Shown here: positions 32,314-41,965 of the stretch, piece after piece
How the letters are laid out: every line of letters starts with the position of its first letter
How positions within the stretch are numbered: the stretch's first letter is position 1
DNA from: Bacteroidota bacterium
Lineage (GTDB): Bacteria; Bacteroidota; Bacteroidia; Chitinophagales; Chitinophagaceae
DNA length: 64,000 nt
NCBI GenBank assembly: GCA_023428755.1
Contig: JAEYWX010000022.1
Location: forward strand, 62,001-126,000
Reading direction: 5' to 3'
The notes under the pieces: model-generated
Told to the model about the DNA's origin: nothing
The model's input: the letters and a program-made list of their open reading frames with translations, nothing else
Databases searched by the model: none
Made by a program: the position numbers and the translations under genes

Positions 32314-33930
32314 TTAATGGCCTCCACCACCGATCTGGTTGTCGAAATCAAGCCCCTGCGATTTTAAAATCGACTTCAGCTTCATTGCGATCAAAGCCAG
32401 TAATCCAAAGCATAACGCTGCAAGTAAATACGAGTAGTGAATACCAATGGCCGGGATATCGCCCAGTGAACCCTGGAACGGCGGAATGATGGCGCCACCT
32501 AAAATCATCATGATGAGCAAGGCAGAACCCTGGCTGGTGTATTTGCCTAAGCCGCCAACACCTAATGAGAAAATACATGGCCACATCACCGAGCAGAATA
32601 AACCGCCGGCCATAAATGCATATACTGAAAGTAATCCGTTGGTGAATACGCCGATCAACATAGCTACCATTGCTAACACAGAAACGGTTACCAATGTTTT
32701 CACTGGTTTTTCCTGTCCATAGAAGAAAGCACCAATAGCGATCATTACACAAACAGCATATAAAAACAGATCAGAAATATCATTTCCGTAGATGTAGTTT
32801 ACAAAGAGGATGATGGCAAATGCAATAAATGGTACAACGATCATGGCCAGTATTTTACTGGTGCCTTTCAAATTAAATACACTTACAGCACCTGTCCAGC
32901 GACCAATCATTAAACTTCCCCAATACAGCGAAACGTATTTTGAAATTTCACTTTCATCCAAACCTGTTGCGTTAAAATAACCGGGCACTTTTAAGAGAGC
33001 ACCAAAATTATTATCGATGGTTACTTCCACACCCACGTACACAAAAATGGCAATCATCCCAAAAATGAGCTGCGGATATTTCATGGCTCCCCAACCATCA
33101 TTATTACTGATCGCTTTTTTGTTTGAAATAAGTAATACCAGAATCACGGCAAGAATAATTGCAATAAGCAAGGTTAGTTTGGGAACATCGGTCAGCATGC
33201 CTACAACGATTGTTGCAACCACCAACCCTGTCATTACAAGTAGAGAAGCAGATGCTTTGTTTTCTTTTTCCACTTTTGATTCGCTGGTGCCTGCCGGAAG
33301 TTTTGAAAATGTAAAGAAGATGGCAACAGCAGCAAATACAGCCGCTACGATCATATACAACGTGTTGATGTTGGTAACCGTTACTTCTGCTACTTCACCA
33401 CCTACCGATCCAAACAGGAAGAAGCTAACGATGATAGGCCCCAGTGTTGTACCAAACGAGTTGATACTGCCACCCATGTTCAAGCGGTGTGATCCGGTTG
33501 ATGGATCGCCCAGTGCAATTGCAAACGGTTGCGCAGCTGTTTGCTGCAGCGAAAAACCAAGCGCTACCACAAAAAAGGAAGCAAGAATAGCAGGGAAGGA
33601 GTTCGCATTGGCCGATGGAATAATCAGCAACGCACCAATAACAGAGATCCATAAACCATAGATGATCCCTTTTTTATAGCCAATCTTATTGATAATATCG
33701 TACCCAAGGATGTTTGAAGCAAGAAACAATACCAATGAACCAAAAAAGTAGGCCACGTAGAACGCCGAGCCAATCAGTTGCGATTCAAATTGGGTTAATT
33801 CAAAATGTGTTTTACAAAACGGGATAAAGATGCTGTTGGAAGCGGCAATAAATCCCCAAAAGAAGAAAACGGTTACAAGGGTGCCTAACGCACCGTAGTT
33901 TGTTGGTTGTTTAGTCTGATCCATAATCAA
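32314..33930 (-). CDS. FucP-type sugar MFS transporter
   Basis: A 538-residue protein with about 12 transmembrane segments. The N-terminus (FFFWGFIAASNSIFIPFCK) and QQTAAQPFAIALGDP with RLNMGGSINSFGTTLGP are the glucose/galactose and fucose permease signature. The central region between the two halves is longer than in E. coli FucP. It starts at ATG 33930 or 33924. It is separated from the ROK gene by 36 bases and likely in one operon with it: sugar import followed by phosphorylation. Confidence 0.88.
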   Translation of the reverse strand: MIMDQTKQPTNYGALGTLVTVFFFWGFIAASNSIFIPFCKTHFELTQFESQLIGSAFYVAYFFGSLVLFLASNILGYDIINKIGYKKGIIYGLWISVIGALLIIPSANANSFPAILASFFVVALGFSLQQTAAQPFAIALGDPSTGSHRLNMGGSINSFGTTLGPIIVSFFLFGSVGGEVAEVTVTNINTLYMIVAAVFAAVAIFFTFSKLPAGTSESKVEKENKASASLLVMTGLVVATIVVGMLTDVPKLTLLIAIILAVILVLLISNKKAISNNDGWGAMKYPQLIFGMIAIFVYVGVEVTIDNNFGALLKVPGYFNATGLDESEISKYVSLYWGSLMIGRWTGAVSVFNLKGTSKILAMIVVPFIAFAIILFVNYIYGNDISDLFLYAVCVMIAIGAFFYGQEKPVKTLVTVSVLAMVAMLIGVFTNGLLSVYAFMAGGLFCSVMWPCIFSLGVGGLGKYTSQGSALLIMMILGGAIIPPFQGSLGDIPAIGIHYSYLLAALCFGLLALIAMKLKSILKSQGLDFDNQIGGGGH

Positions 33931-34059
33931 TCGTTACAATAGTTTGTTTGCAAAGGCTGAAAGTAAAAAGAAATACTGGAGCGAAAAATTATTTGTTGTT
34001 TTTTGGTGTAAGCAAAACTCCTTCCTATATTCAAGCATCATTTCTTATAACTGGTTTCA

Positions 34060-35475
34060 ATGGAAATTCTTCATGTAAGCGCAGAGTGTTATCCTGTAGC
34101 AAAGGCAGGTGGTTTGGGCGATGTGGTAGGTGCATTACCCAAGTACCAGCAGGATGCCGGCCACAATGCCAAAGTGGTAATGCCCATGTACCGCACAAAA
34201 TTTCTGCTCAACAATGAATGGGATGTAGTGCACAAGGGCTATACGAATATTGGTGACTATTTCTTTGATTACACCATCATTAAAGAAACAACCAACAAGC
34301 TTGGCTTCGGTCTCTATCTCGTAGATGTTAACGGCTTACTCGATCGTGAAAAGATTTATGGCTATGATGATGATGTGCAACGCTTCACTGCCTTCCAGGT
34401 ATGTGTGGTGGATTGGCTTGCTTCGTGGCAGTTTCAACCCGATGTAATGCATGTACACGATTATCATGCCGGGCTTATTCCGTTTATGATGCAGTATTGT
34501 TATCGCTACAATCAACTGGCATCGATTCCTACCGTTCTTACAATACACAATGCACAATACCAGGGTTGGATGACATGGGAACAAAGTGTTTTCCTTCCTC
34601 CGTACGACGAATGGAAACGTGGTATGCTGGAGTGGGGCAATAGTATTAACCCATTGGCAAGCGCTGTAAAATGTGCCACAAAAGTTACAACGGTAAGTAA
34701 CAGTTACATGGACGAGCTGCGTTACATGAGCAACGGACTCGAAGCTTTGTTTGAATATGAGAAAGGCAAGTGCAGCGGAATTTTAAACGGAATTGATACG
34801 GAAGTGTGGAACCCTGCTTCCGATAAATATATTAAACACGATTACTCACTTGCAACAGTGGAAGAAGGCAAAGCAAAAAACAAAGCCCAGCTTTGCGAAA
34901 CATTTGGACTTGACGTAAGTAAGCCATTGTTTGTTTTCATTGGACGTTTGGTTGGTGAAAAAGCAGCCGATCTGTTGCCCGGAGTTATTGGCGATTCATT
35001 CTATTACATTGGTCGGCGAATGAATTTTCTCATTCTCGGCAGTGGTGAAGCCGATGTAGAAGGAAAGCTCAATGGCATGATGTCGATTTCGCAAGGCGAT
35101 TACAGTTGCTATATTGGTTACAATGAAGCACTCAGTCATTTGATGTATGCAGGTGCCGATTTTCTGTTAATGCCCAGTCGTGTTGAACCATGTGGTTTGA
35201 ACCAGATGTATTCCATGCGTTACGGAACCGTACCTTTAGTACGCAATACTGGCGGACTTCGTGATACGGTGAAGGATATATTGTTACCCGATGGTTATGG
35301 ATTGGTGTTTGATAACGCAACGGTGGGTGAAGTGTGCAATGCGGTGTGGCGTGGTTGCGAATTGTACGCCAACAAAGAAAAATTTGCTGCAGCAAGAGAA
35401 CGTATGATGCAGTTAGATTTCAGCTGGGAGTCGAGTGTTCAACAATATCTTGCTTTATACAAAAGTTTGAAATAA
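34060..35475 (+). CDS. glgA: Glycogen synthase (GT5)
   Basis: Elongates glycogen from ADP-glucose. The 471-residue protein starts MEILHVSAECYPVAKAGGLGD with Lys15 in the KxGGLGD motif. HVHDYHAG, HNAQYQGW, LNGIDTEVWNP, FIGRL and Glu376 in PSRVEPCGLNQ are present. glgC follows after 36 bases, so the two are probably one operon that makes and uses ADP-glucose. Confidence 0.95.
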   Translation: MEILHVSAECYPVAKAGGLGDVVGALPKYQQDAGHNAKVVMPMYRTKFLLNNEWDVVHKGYTNIGDYFFDYTIIKETTNKLGFGLYLVDVNGLLDREKIYGYDDDVQRFTAFQVCVVDWLASWQFQPDVMHVHDYHAGLIPFMMQYCYRYNQLASIPTVLTIHNAQYQGWMTWEQSVFLPPYDEWKRGMLEWGNSINPLASAVKCATKVTTVSNSYMDELRYMSNGLEALFEYEKGKCSGILNGIDTEVWNPASDKYIKHDYSLATVEEGKAKNKAQLCETFGLDVSKPLFVFIGRLVGEKAADLLPGVIGDSFYYIGRRMNFLILGSGEADVEGKLNGMMSISQGDYSCYIGYNEALSHLMYAGADFLLMPSRVEPCGLNQMYSMRYGTVPLVRNTGGLRDTVKDILLPDGYGLVFDNATVGEVCNAVWRGCELYANKEKFAAARERMMQLDFSWESSVQQYLALYKSLK

Positions 35476-35511
35476 TTTTAATTGCATCGCTACTAAACCT
35501 AAACTTGTTAT

Positions 35512-36798
35512 ATGAATACGTCAGCATCCAAAAGTACATTAGCCGTTATTCTTGGCGGAGGCGCCGGAACCCGTTTATATCCGTTAACAGCAAGCCGTAG
35601 TAAACCGGCTGTACCCATTGCAGGTAAATACAGGTTGGTTGATATTCCTATTTCCAATTGTATCAATTCAGGTATTAACCGAATGTTTGTGTTAACACAG
35701 TTCAACTCTGCATCACTCAATAAACATATCAAAAACACATACCACTTCAGTACGTTCAGCAGTGCCTTTGTTGATATTCTTGCTGCTGAACAAACACCGG
35801 ATAACCCGGGTTGGTACCAGGGTACTGCCGATGCGGTGCGTCAATGTTTGCGGCATGTACAGCAGCACGATGCGGAGTATGTATTGATCTTATCCGGTGA
35901 TCAGTTGTATCAAATGGATTTTCAGGAAATGATCGCCGAGCATGTTCGCCTGGGCGCTGATATCAGTATTGCTACCATACCTGTTGGCGAAAGGGATGCT
36001 CCTGAGTTTGGTATTTTAAAAGCGGATGCAGATAATCTTATCACTTCCTTTATTGAGAAACCAAAGAAAGAAATACTGGGTGAATGGGTGAGCGATACAG
36101 GTAATGATATGCGCAATGCAGGTCGTGTATATCTTGCTTCAATGGGCATTTACATTTTCAATAAAAAATTACTCATTGATCTGTTGCAGGATGAATACAA
36201 AGACGCTACTGATTTTGGTAAAGAGATTATGCCCGCCTCAATCGAAAAATACAAAGTAATAAGTTATCAGTACGATGGTTACTGGACCGATATCGGAAAT
36301 ATTTATTCGTTCTTCGAGGCCAACCTTGCATTAACGGCAGAGATACCAGATTTTAATTTGTTCGATAATACAAAGCCGGTGTTTACCCGTGCACGGATGT
36401 TGCCACCGGCAAAGATCAGCGGCACTACATTGGAACGAACCATTATTGCCGAAGGATCCATCATTCTTGCAAGCCGGATCGAAAACAGTGTGATAGGTAT
36501 TCGTACACGCATTGGTCATGGTACTACGGTAGTGAGCAGTTATATTATGGGTGGCGATTATTTTGAAACACTGGAAGAAATGAATCATTCTGCCGAGCGT
36601 GGTATTCCAAAAATTGGTATAGGGGAGCGTTGTTATATCAAGAATACGATCATCGATAAAAACTGCCGTATTGGAAACGATGTACGCATTAATGGTGGCT
36701 CTCATTTGCCCAATACTGATCATTCGCTTTATACAGTGAAGGATGGAATTGTGGTAGTGAAGAAGGGTGCGATTTTACCTGATGGATTTGTGATCTAA
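35512..36798 (+). CDS. glgC: Glucose-1-phosphate adenylyltransferase
   Basis: Makes ADP-glucose for GlgA. The 428-residue protein has the nucleotide motif GGGAGTRLYPL (15-25), SKPAVPIAGKYRLVDIPISNC, YQGTADAVRQ, LSGDQLYQMDF, FIEKPK and the C-terminal left-handed beta-helix (IKNTIIDKNCRIGNDV). In the family it is the allosterically controlled step of bacterial glycogen synthesis. Confidence 0.95.
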   Translation: MNTSASKSTLAVILGGGAGTRLYPLTASRSKPAVPIAGKYRLVDIPISNCINSGINRMFVLTQFNSASLNKHIKNTYHFSTFSSAFVDILAAEQTPDNPGWYQGTADAVRQCLRHVQQHDAEYVLILSGDQLYQMDFQEMIAEHVRLGADISIATIPVGERDAPEFGILKADADNLITSFIEKPKKEILGEWVSDTGNDMRNAGRVYLASMGIYIFNKKLLIDLLQDEYKDATDFGKEIMPASIEKYKVISYQYDGYWTDIGNIYSFFEANLALTAEIPDFNLFDNTKPVFTRARMLPPAKISGTTLERTIIAEGSIILASRIENSVIGIRTRIGHGTTVVSSYIMGGDYFETLEEMNHSAERGIPKIGIGERCYIKNTIIDKNCRIGNDVRINGGSHLPNTDHSLYTVKDGIVVVKKGAILPDGFVI

Positions 36799-36852
36799 AC
36801 TTTTTCCCCGGAAAAGTTTTACCTACATAACGATTGATTATGAACCTAAACA

Positions 36853-36880
36853 ACAGCTTCTTTCAGGGGGAAGAAGCTGT
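36853..36880 (+). terminator. Hairpin between glgC and the GPH transporter gene
   Basis: ACAGCTTCTT and AAGAAGCTGT form a perfect 10-bp stem with loop TCAGGGGG, 9 bases before the next ATG at 36890. There is no strong U-tract (TTGATT), so it could be an attenuator or translation-control hairpin as well as a terminator. Confidence 0.45.
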
Positions 36881-36889
36881 TTGATTGCT

Positions 36890-38281
36890 ATGGCTGCAGG
36901 AACATCAACAGGCACTTCGTCTACGTCCGGATTAGTGCCAAAACCCAGACTTACATTCTGGCAGATATTTAATATGAGTTTTGGATTTCTGGGAATTCAA
37001 TTTGGATTCGCTTTGCAGAACTCAAACGCAAGTGGCATTCTCCGGAACTATGGTGCTGACGTTGAACATCTGTCGTGGTTTTGGTTGGCTGCGCCTGTTG
37101 TTGGTTTGATTGTACAACCCATTGTTGGGCATTACAGTGATAATACATGGACAAAACTTGGCCGCCGCCGGCCTTATTTTCTTGCAGGAGCCATTCTGTC
37201 TTCGGGCGCCTTATGCCTTATGCCCAATGCCGGTATTTTAGGAACCATTGCTCCGCTTGTGATTGTTGGTGCAGGATTCCTGATGATCATGGATGCGTGT
37301 TTTAATCTTTCTATGGAGCCCTTCCGTGCATTGGTAGCGGATAATCTGCCCGATTCACAACGCACGTCCGGTTTTTCTATTCAAACATTTTTAATTGGAA
37401 TAGGTGCTGTATTAGGTTCATGGTTACCTGCTATTCTTGCGTACTTCGGTGTATCGGAAAGTGCTCCTGATGGAGTGGTGGCCGATAATGTGAAGTATGG
37501 TTTTTATATTGGCGCTGCTGTTTTTATTACGAGTATTCTTATTACTGTTTTCAAAACAAAAGAGTATCCACCTGCTGAATATGAAATGTATCATGGCAAA
37601 AATGAGAGTTATAACAAAGGGTTCGGCAGCATTTTTACAGATATAAAAAAGATGCCGAAAACGATGAAGCAACTGGGGCTTGTTCAGTTCTTCAGTTGGT
37701 TTGCATTGTTTGGTATGTGGGTATTTACAACCGATACCATTTCTACACACATCATGGGATTACCCATTGAAGACAGAAGCTCGGATATGTATCGCAAAGC
37801 CCAAAGCTGGACAGGTGTCATATTTGGTGTGTATAATTTAGTGTCGGCCGGATGGGCTTTATGTCTTCCATTTATTGCAAAAAAGATCGGTCGCAAACAA
37901 ACACATGCACTTTCGTTGTTGATTGGTGGTATTGGTTTGATCTCTATTTTCTTTGCACCGAATAAAGAGTTTCTCATCTTCTCCATGATATGTGTAGGTA
38001 TTGCATGGGCAAGTATATTAGCAATGCCCTATGTTATTCTTTCCAGTTCTATCCCTGCGGGTAAGATGGGTATTTATATGGGCATCTTTAATTTCTTTAT
38101 CACGTTGCCGCAAATTTTAAATGGGATCATCGGCGGACCGATGGTGAAGAATATATACGGAAATCAACCTGTGTATGCAATTATAATGGCGGGTGTATTT
38201 ATGATCTGTGCTGCCGTTAGTGTTATTTACGTGTACGATCCGGGTGCTATTAAAATTAAAGAAGAACAAATAAACGCATAA
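36890..38281 (+). CDS. GPH/SLC45-type MFS transporter (probable maltose or maltodextrin uptake)
   Basis: A 463-residue protein with about 12 helices. FGFLGIQFGFALQNSNASGILRNYGA, VGLIVQPIVGHYSDNTWTKLGRRRPYFL and NLSMEPFRALVADNLPDSQR match the SLC45-like sugar transporter group, which includes bacterial maltose permeases. The next gene, a GH13 amylase-type enzyme, begins 3 bases after the stop, so import of short alpha-glucans is the likely role. ATG 36890 is preferred over TTG 36881. Confidence 0.87.
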   Translation: MAAGTSTGTSSTSGLVPKPRLTFWQIFNMSFGFLGIQFGFALQNSNASGILRNYGADVEHLSWFWLAAPVVGLIVQPIVGHYSDNTWTKLGRRRPYFLAGAILSSGALCLMPNAGILGTIAPLVIVGAGFLMIMDACFNLSMEPFRALVADNLPDSQRTSGFSIQTFLIGIGAVLGSWLPAILAYFGVSESAPDGVVADNVKYGFYIGAAVFITSILITVFKTKEYPPAEYEMYHGKNESYNKGFGSIFTDIKKMPKTMKQLGLVQFFSWFALFGMWVFTTDTISTHIMGLPIEDRSSDMYRKAQSWTGVIFGVYNLVSAGWALCLPFIAKKIGRKQTHALSLLIGGIGLISIFFAPNKEFLIFSMICVGIAWASILAMPYVILSSSIPAGKMGIYMGIFNFFITLPQILNGIIGGPMVKNIYGNQPVYAIIMAGVFMICAAVSVIYVYDPGAIKIKEEQINA

Positions 38282-38283
38282 AC

Positions 38284-40140
38284 ATGAAAACAATCTTACT
38301 ATCAATCAAGTTGCTGTTGCTTGCAGTAACTTGTTCGTTTGCGCAAAACAGTTACAATCTTTATCCCGCCAATTGGTGGATCGGGATGAAGTTTAACAAA
38401 CTGCAGGTGATGATCCATGGTACTGATGTTGGAAAACATACAGGTTTTGCAATCAGCTACCCCGGTGTTACATTAAACAAGGTGAACAAGTTTAAAAATG
38501 CCAATTATGTAATACTGGATGTAACCATTTCGCAAACGGCAAAGCCGGGCACCATGGCTATTCGTTCCAAAGCAGCCAATGGGAAAGCAGTGAATTTTGA
38601 TTTTGCATTGCAATCCCGTCGGCCCGGAAGAGGATTGGCATTTGCCAATGGTGCTACTTCATCGGATTTGATGTATCTCATCATGCCCGATCGTTTCAGC
38701 AATGGCGATCCTTCCAATGATCGTGTGCCGGGCATGCTTGATCAAACATTACGACGTGATACGGTGTTCAATCGCCACGGAGGCGATCTCAAAGGCATTC
38801 AGAATAAATTGGATTACTTACATGATCTTGGTGTTACAGCGTTGTGGCTGAATCCCGTGATTGAAAACGATATGCCCGAGCGTACTGAACATGGCTATGC
38901 GTTTACCAATCATTACCGTGTTGACCGAAGATTAGGTGGTGATGAAGCTTATAAACAACTCATCAATGCTGCACATGCAAAAGGAATGAAAGTGATCCAG
39001 GATGCAGTGTACAATCATGTGGGCCTGCATCATGTATTGTTTAAAGATCAGCCCGACAGTACATGGTTTCATCGCTGGCCCAAGTTCACACAAACAAATT
39101 ACAAGGATCAGATTCTGTTTGATCCTTATGCCGCTTCACTTGATAAAAAGATCATGAGCGATGGATGGTTTGTAACATCGATGCCTGATTGGGATCAAAG
39201 TAATCCGTTTGTGGCTAATTTTTTAATTCAGCATGCGGTGTGGACAGTGGAAGAGTATGGCATTGATGGCTGGCGCATTGATACCTATGCTTATAACGAT
39301 CTTGCATTTATGAATCGCTGCAACAAAGCGTTGTATGATGAGTATCCTTCCATCAGCATTTTTGGTGAAACATGGGTGCATGGTGTTCCCAATCAAAGTT
39401 ATTTCTGCGAAAACAATTACAATATCAAATACAAAAGTAACCTGCAGGCTACCACCGATTTTCAAACTTTGTTTTATGGAATTCAACCCGCCTGCAATGA
39501 AAAGTTTGGCTGGACAGAAGGCGTGAATAAACTGTACACCACAACAGCGCAGGACTTTGTGTATAAGAACCCGATGCGGCAGGTGATCTTTTTAGACAAC
39601 CATGATCTGCCACGTTTTTATTCAGTAGTGGGAGAAGATACATCGAAGTATAAAATGGCGTTTGCATGGATGCTGACGTTCAGGGGTATTCCACAAATGT
39701 ATTATGGCAATGAAATTTTAATGACAGGTTTTACATCGCCCAACGATGGTTATGTACGGCAGGATTTTCCCGGTGGATGGGAAGGCGATAAAGACAATAA
39801 GTTTACAGCTGCAGGCAGAACAGAAAAAGAAAATAAAGTATTTGATTACATCAAACGACTGGCGAATTACCGTAAAACATCGTCTGCTATTAAAACCGGA
39901 AAGATGATGCAGTTCTACCCAATCGATGGTGTGTATGTGTATTTCCGTTACGACGCAAAACAAACGGTGATGTGCGTTATGAATACCAATGCTGAATCAA
40001 AGACCATTGATCTTACCCGTTTTGCTGAACAGATAAAAGGTTATCAATCGGCATTGGATGTTGCAGTTGGCGTTACATTTCGATTGGAAAAGAATTTACA
40101 ATTAGTTCCAATGTCGAATCTGGTATTGGAATTGAAATAA
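38284..40140 (+). CDS. Secreted GH13 alpha-glucan hydrolase (neopullulanase/cyclomaltodextrinase type)
   Basis: A 618-residue protein with signal peptide MKTILLSIKLLLLAVTCSFAQ. An N-terminal cyclomaltodextrinase-type domain (YPANWWIGMKFNKLQVMIHG) precedes the GH13 barrel. Catalytic residues are Asp333 (GWRIDTYAYND), Glu362 (FGETWVHG) and Asp441 (LDNHDLPRF). A C-terminal beta-domain ends the chain. It would cut starch or cyclodextrin in the periplasm and feed the adjacent permease. Same operon as the transporter. Confidence 0.92.
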   Translation: MKTILLSIKLLLLAVTCSFAQNSYNLYPANWWIGMKFNKLQVMIHGTDVGKHTGFAISYPGVTLNKVNKFKNANYVILDVTISQTAKPGTMAIRSKAANGKAVNFDFALQSRRPGRGLAFANGATSSDLMYLIMPDRFSNGDPSNDRVPGMLDQTLRRDTVFNRHGGDLKGIQNKLDYLHDLGVTALWLNPVIENDMPERTEHGYAFTNHYRVDRRLGGDEAYKQLINAAHAKGMKVIQDAVYNHVGLHHVLFKDQPDSTWFHRWPKFTQTNYKDQILFDPYAASLDKKIMSDGWFVTSMPDWDQSNPFVANFLIQHAVWTVEEYGIDGWRIDTYAYNDLAFMNRCNKALYDEYPSISIFGETWVHGVPNQSYFCENNYNIKYKSNLQATTDFQTLFYGIQPACNEKFGWTEGVNKLYTTTAQDFVYKNPMRQVIFLDNHDLPRFYSVVGEDTSKYKMAFAWMLTFRGIPQMYYGNEILMTGFTSPNDGYVRQDFPGGWEGDKDNKFTAAGRTEKENKVFDYIKRLANYRKTSSAIKTGKMMQFYPIDGVYVYFRYDAKQTVMCVMNTNAESKTIDLTRFAEQIKGYQSALDVAVGVTFRLEKNLQLVPMSNLVLELK

Positions 40141-40141
40141 T

Positions 40142-40182
40142 ACAAATGGGTCTTTCGTGTTGATGTGCGGAGACCCATTTGT
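40142..40182 (+). terminator. 12-bp hairpin after the GH13 gene
   Basis: ACAAATGGGTCT (40142-40153) and AGACCCATTTGT (40171-40182) pair exactly, loop 17 bases, then CTTTC. The U-tract is weak but the position directly after the GH13 stop supports a terminator. Confidence 0.6.
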
Positions 40183-40212
40183 CTTTCGGGAATAAAACCT
40201 TAATCATCAAAT

Positions 40213-41178
40213 ATGAAAGCAGCTATCCATACAACGTACGGTCCGCCGGAAGTTGTTAAAATCCTCGACGTACCGAAGCCAACGCCAGCCCCCGATGAAT
40301 TGCTGGTGAAAGTACACGCCTCCACAGTTAACAGAACCGATTGTGGATTTCGCAGCGCTGAATATGTTATTTCCCGATTCTGGAGTGGGTTACTAAAACC
40401 ACGTTATCAAATATTGGGCTGTGAGTTTGCCGGTGAAGTTGAAGCGGTTGGTGCCAACGTAACATCATTCAAACCCGGCGATAAAGTATTTGGTTATAAC
40501 GATGTGCAGTTTGGCGGCCATGCAGAATATCTTGTCATAAAAGAAACGGCCGCAGTGGAACATATGCCTGCCGGTTTTCATTATCATGATGCGGCTGCGT
40601 TAACTGAAGGGGCACATTATGCATTGTGCGATTTACGTGCAGCCAACGTAAAAAGCGGAGATGAGGTAATGGTATATGGAGCAACCGGTGCAATTGGTTC
40701 TGCTGCAGTACAACTTTTAAAGTATATGGGCGCCAGCGTTACTGCTGTATGCGGTACAAAGCAGGTTGCTCTTGTACAATCGCTTGGTGCCGATGTGGTG
40801 ATCGATTACCTGCAAACCGATTTTACCAGCACCACTGCAACGTTTGATCTCATCTTTGATGCAGTTGGGAAAAGCTCTTTTGCTGTTTGTAAAAAACTCT
40901 TAAAGCCGAAAGGAATCTATATATCAACAGAACTTGGTAAAGGAGGAGCGAATGTGTTTCTTGCACTGCTTACTCCATTGGGTGGCGGCAGAAAAGTATT
41001 ATTTCCTTTGCCGGTAATCAGTAAAAAAGATGTACAGTTTTTAAAAGAACTGGCAGAACAAAAAAAGTTTAAACCGGTGATCGACAGAAGTTATCCGTTA
41101 GATGAAATTGTTGCAGCTTATACGTATGTACACACCGGACAGAAAACAGGCAATGTAATTATTTCCATTGCCTGCTGA
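40213..41178 (+). CDS. Zinc-independent quinone reductase/alcohol dehydrogenase-like protein (MDR)
   Basis: A 321-residue medium-chain dehydrogenase. GroES-like N-terminus (MKAAIHTTYGPPEVVKILD, STVNRTDCGFR, GCEFAGEVEAVG, FKPGDKVFGY) and Rossmann motif VYGATGAIGSAAVQLLKYMGA are clear. The catalytic zinc cysteines are absent, as in NADPH:quinone oxidoreductases. The substrate is unknown and no pathway partner is adjacent. Confidence 0.87.
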   Translation: MKAAIHTTYGPPEVVKILDVPKPTPAPDELLVKVHASTVNRTDCGFRSAEYVISRFWSGLLKPRYQILGCEFAGEVEAVGANVTSFKPGDKVFGYNDVQFGGHAEYLVIKETAAVEHMPAGFHYHDAAALTEGAHYALCDLRAANVKSGDEVMVYGATGAIGSAAVQLLKYMGASVTAVCGTKQVALVQSLGADVVIDYLQTDFTSTTATFDLIFDAVGKSSFAVCKKLLKPKGIYISTELGKGGANVFLALLTPLGGGRKVLFPLPVISKKDVQFLKELAEQKKFKPVIDRSYPLDEIVAAYTYVHTGQKTGNVIISIAC

Positions 41179-41203
41179 TTTGTTGATAGTTTTAAAGTAA
41201 CAG

Positions 41204-41947
41204 CTAAAGCAAACTTGCCCACAAAATCCTTGCTCCCTCTTTTCCCCAATCGTTCATGGCTTTACTCAAATCTTTTTCATAGACATTCCACGTAACTGTT
41301 TTGCCTTTTTGTTTTGGTGCCAGTGAAGTGGCAGCAGGTTCTTTCAGCTCAACCTTTGTGGCAAACCATGTCATTTGTAAACGAGGTACTGCAAGGCCAA
41401 GTATCATACCGGGTAAACCTCCAAAACTTTCAGGACCGCTGCTTACAGTAATTTCATCTGTATAAAACGCAACAATATAAACACTGTCGCAAATGATGGT
41501 GACAGCTTTACGGCATTCAAAGCCGGCAATGGTTCTTGTTTCGTTGGTAATGCGCCATTGGTAATTGCGGATACTGTCTTTTATAAGATAGGTCTGTTCA
41601 AAAATATCTCGTTGCAATGCGATCTGGTTGTTACGGATATCTTTTACAACAACATCGCTTTCGCTGGGCTTTCGTCCCCACACGTATTTTCCTACGGGAT
41701 CTTCTTTCAGTAGCTTGTACATGCTCTTCTCATTGTTAAATTCCATCACATAGGTTTCGCTAACCATCTTGGGATAGTTTTTTTTCATTTCAACGACCCA
41801 GATGTTATCGTCACTTTCTCCTTCAAATAATGCAAACTGGTTGGTTCGCTTTTCAAATTCAATGCGTCCGCTGCCAATGAATTTCACCTGGGCATTTGCC
41901 AGTAAACCGGCCAATATTATTGTAAGTAAAATGAAATATTTTTTCAT
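41204..41947 (-). CDS. GLPGLI family secreted protein
   Basis: A 247-residue product with signal peptide MKKYFILLTIILAGLLANAQ and the eponymous motif FGGLPGMILGL in the C-terminal half. Family members sit beside TonB-dependent or OMP_b-brl receptors in Bacteroidota; here the receptor-like gene lies upstream on the same strand, 18 bases away. Role unknown, presumably periplasmic partner of the receptor. A longer start at 41956 is less likely. Confidence 0.88.
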   Translation of the reverse strand: MKKYFILLTIILAGLLANAQVKFIGSGRIEFEKRTNQFALFEGESDDNIWVVEMKKNYPKMVSETYVMEFNNEKSMYKLLKEDPVGKYVWGRKPSESDVVVKDIRNNQIALQRDIFEQTYLIKDSIRNYQWRITNETRTIAGFECRKAVTIICDSVYIVAFYTDEITVSSGPESFGGLPGMILGLAVPRLQMTWFATKVELKEPAATSLAPKQKGKTVTWNVYEKDLSKAMNDWGKEGARILWASLL

Positions 41948-41965
41948 GCTATGCAATTAATAAGG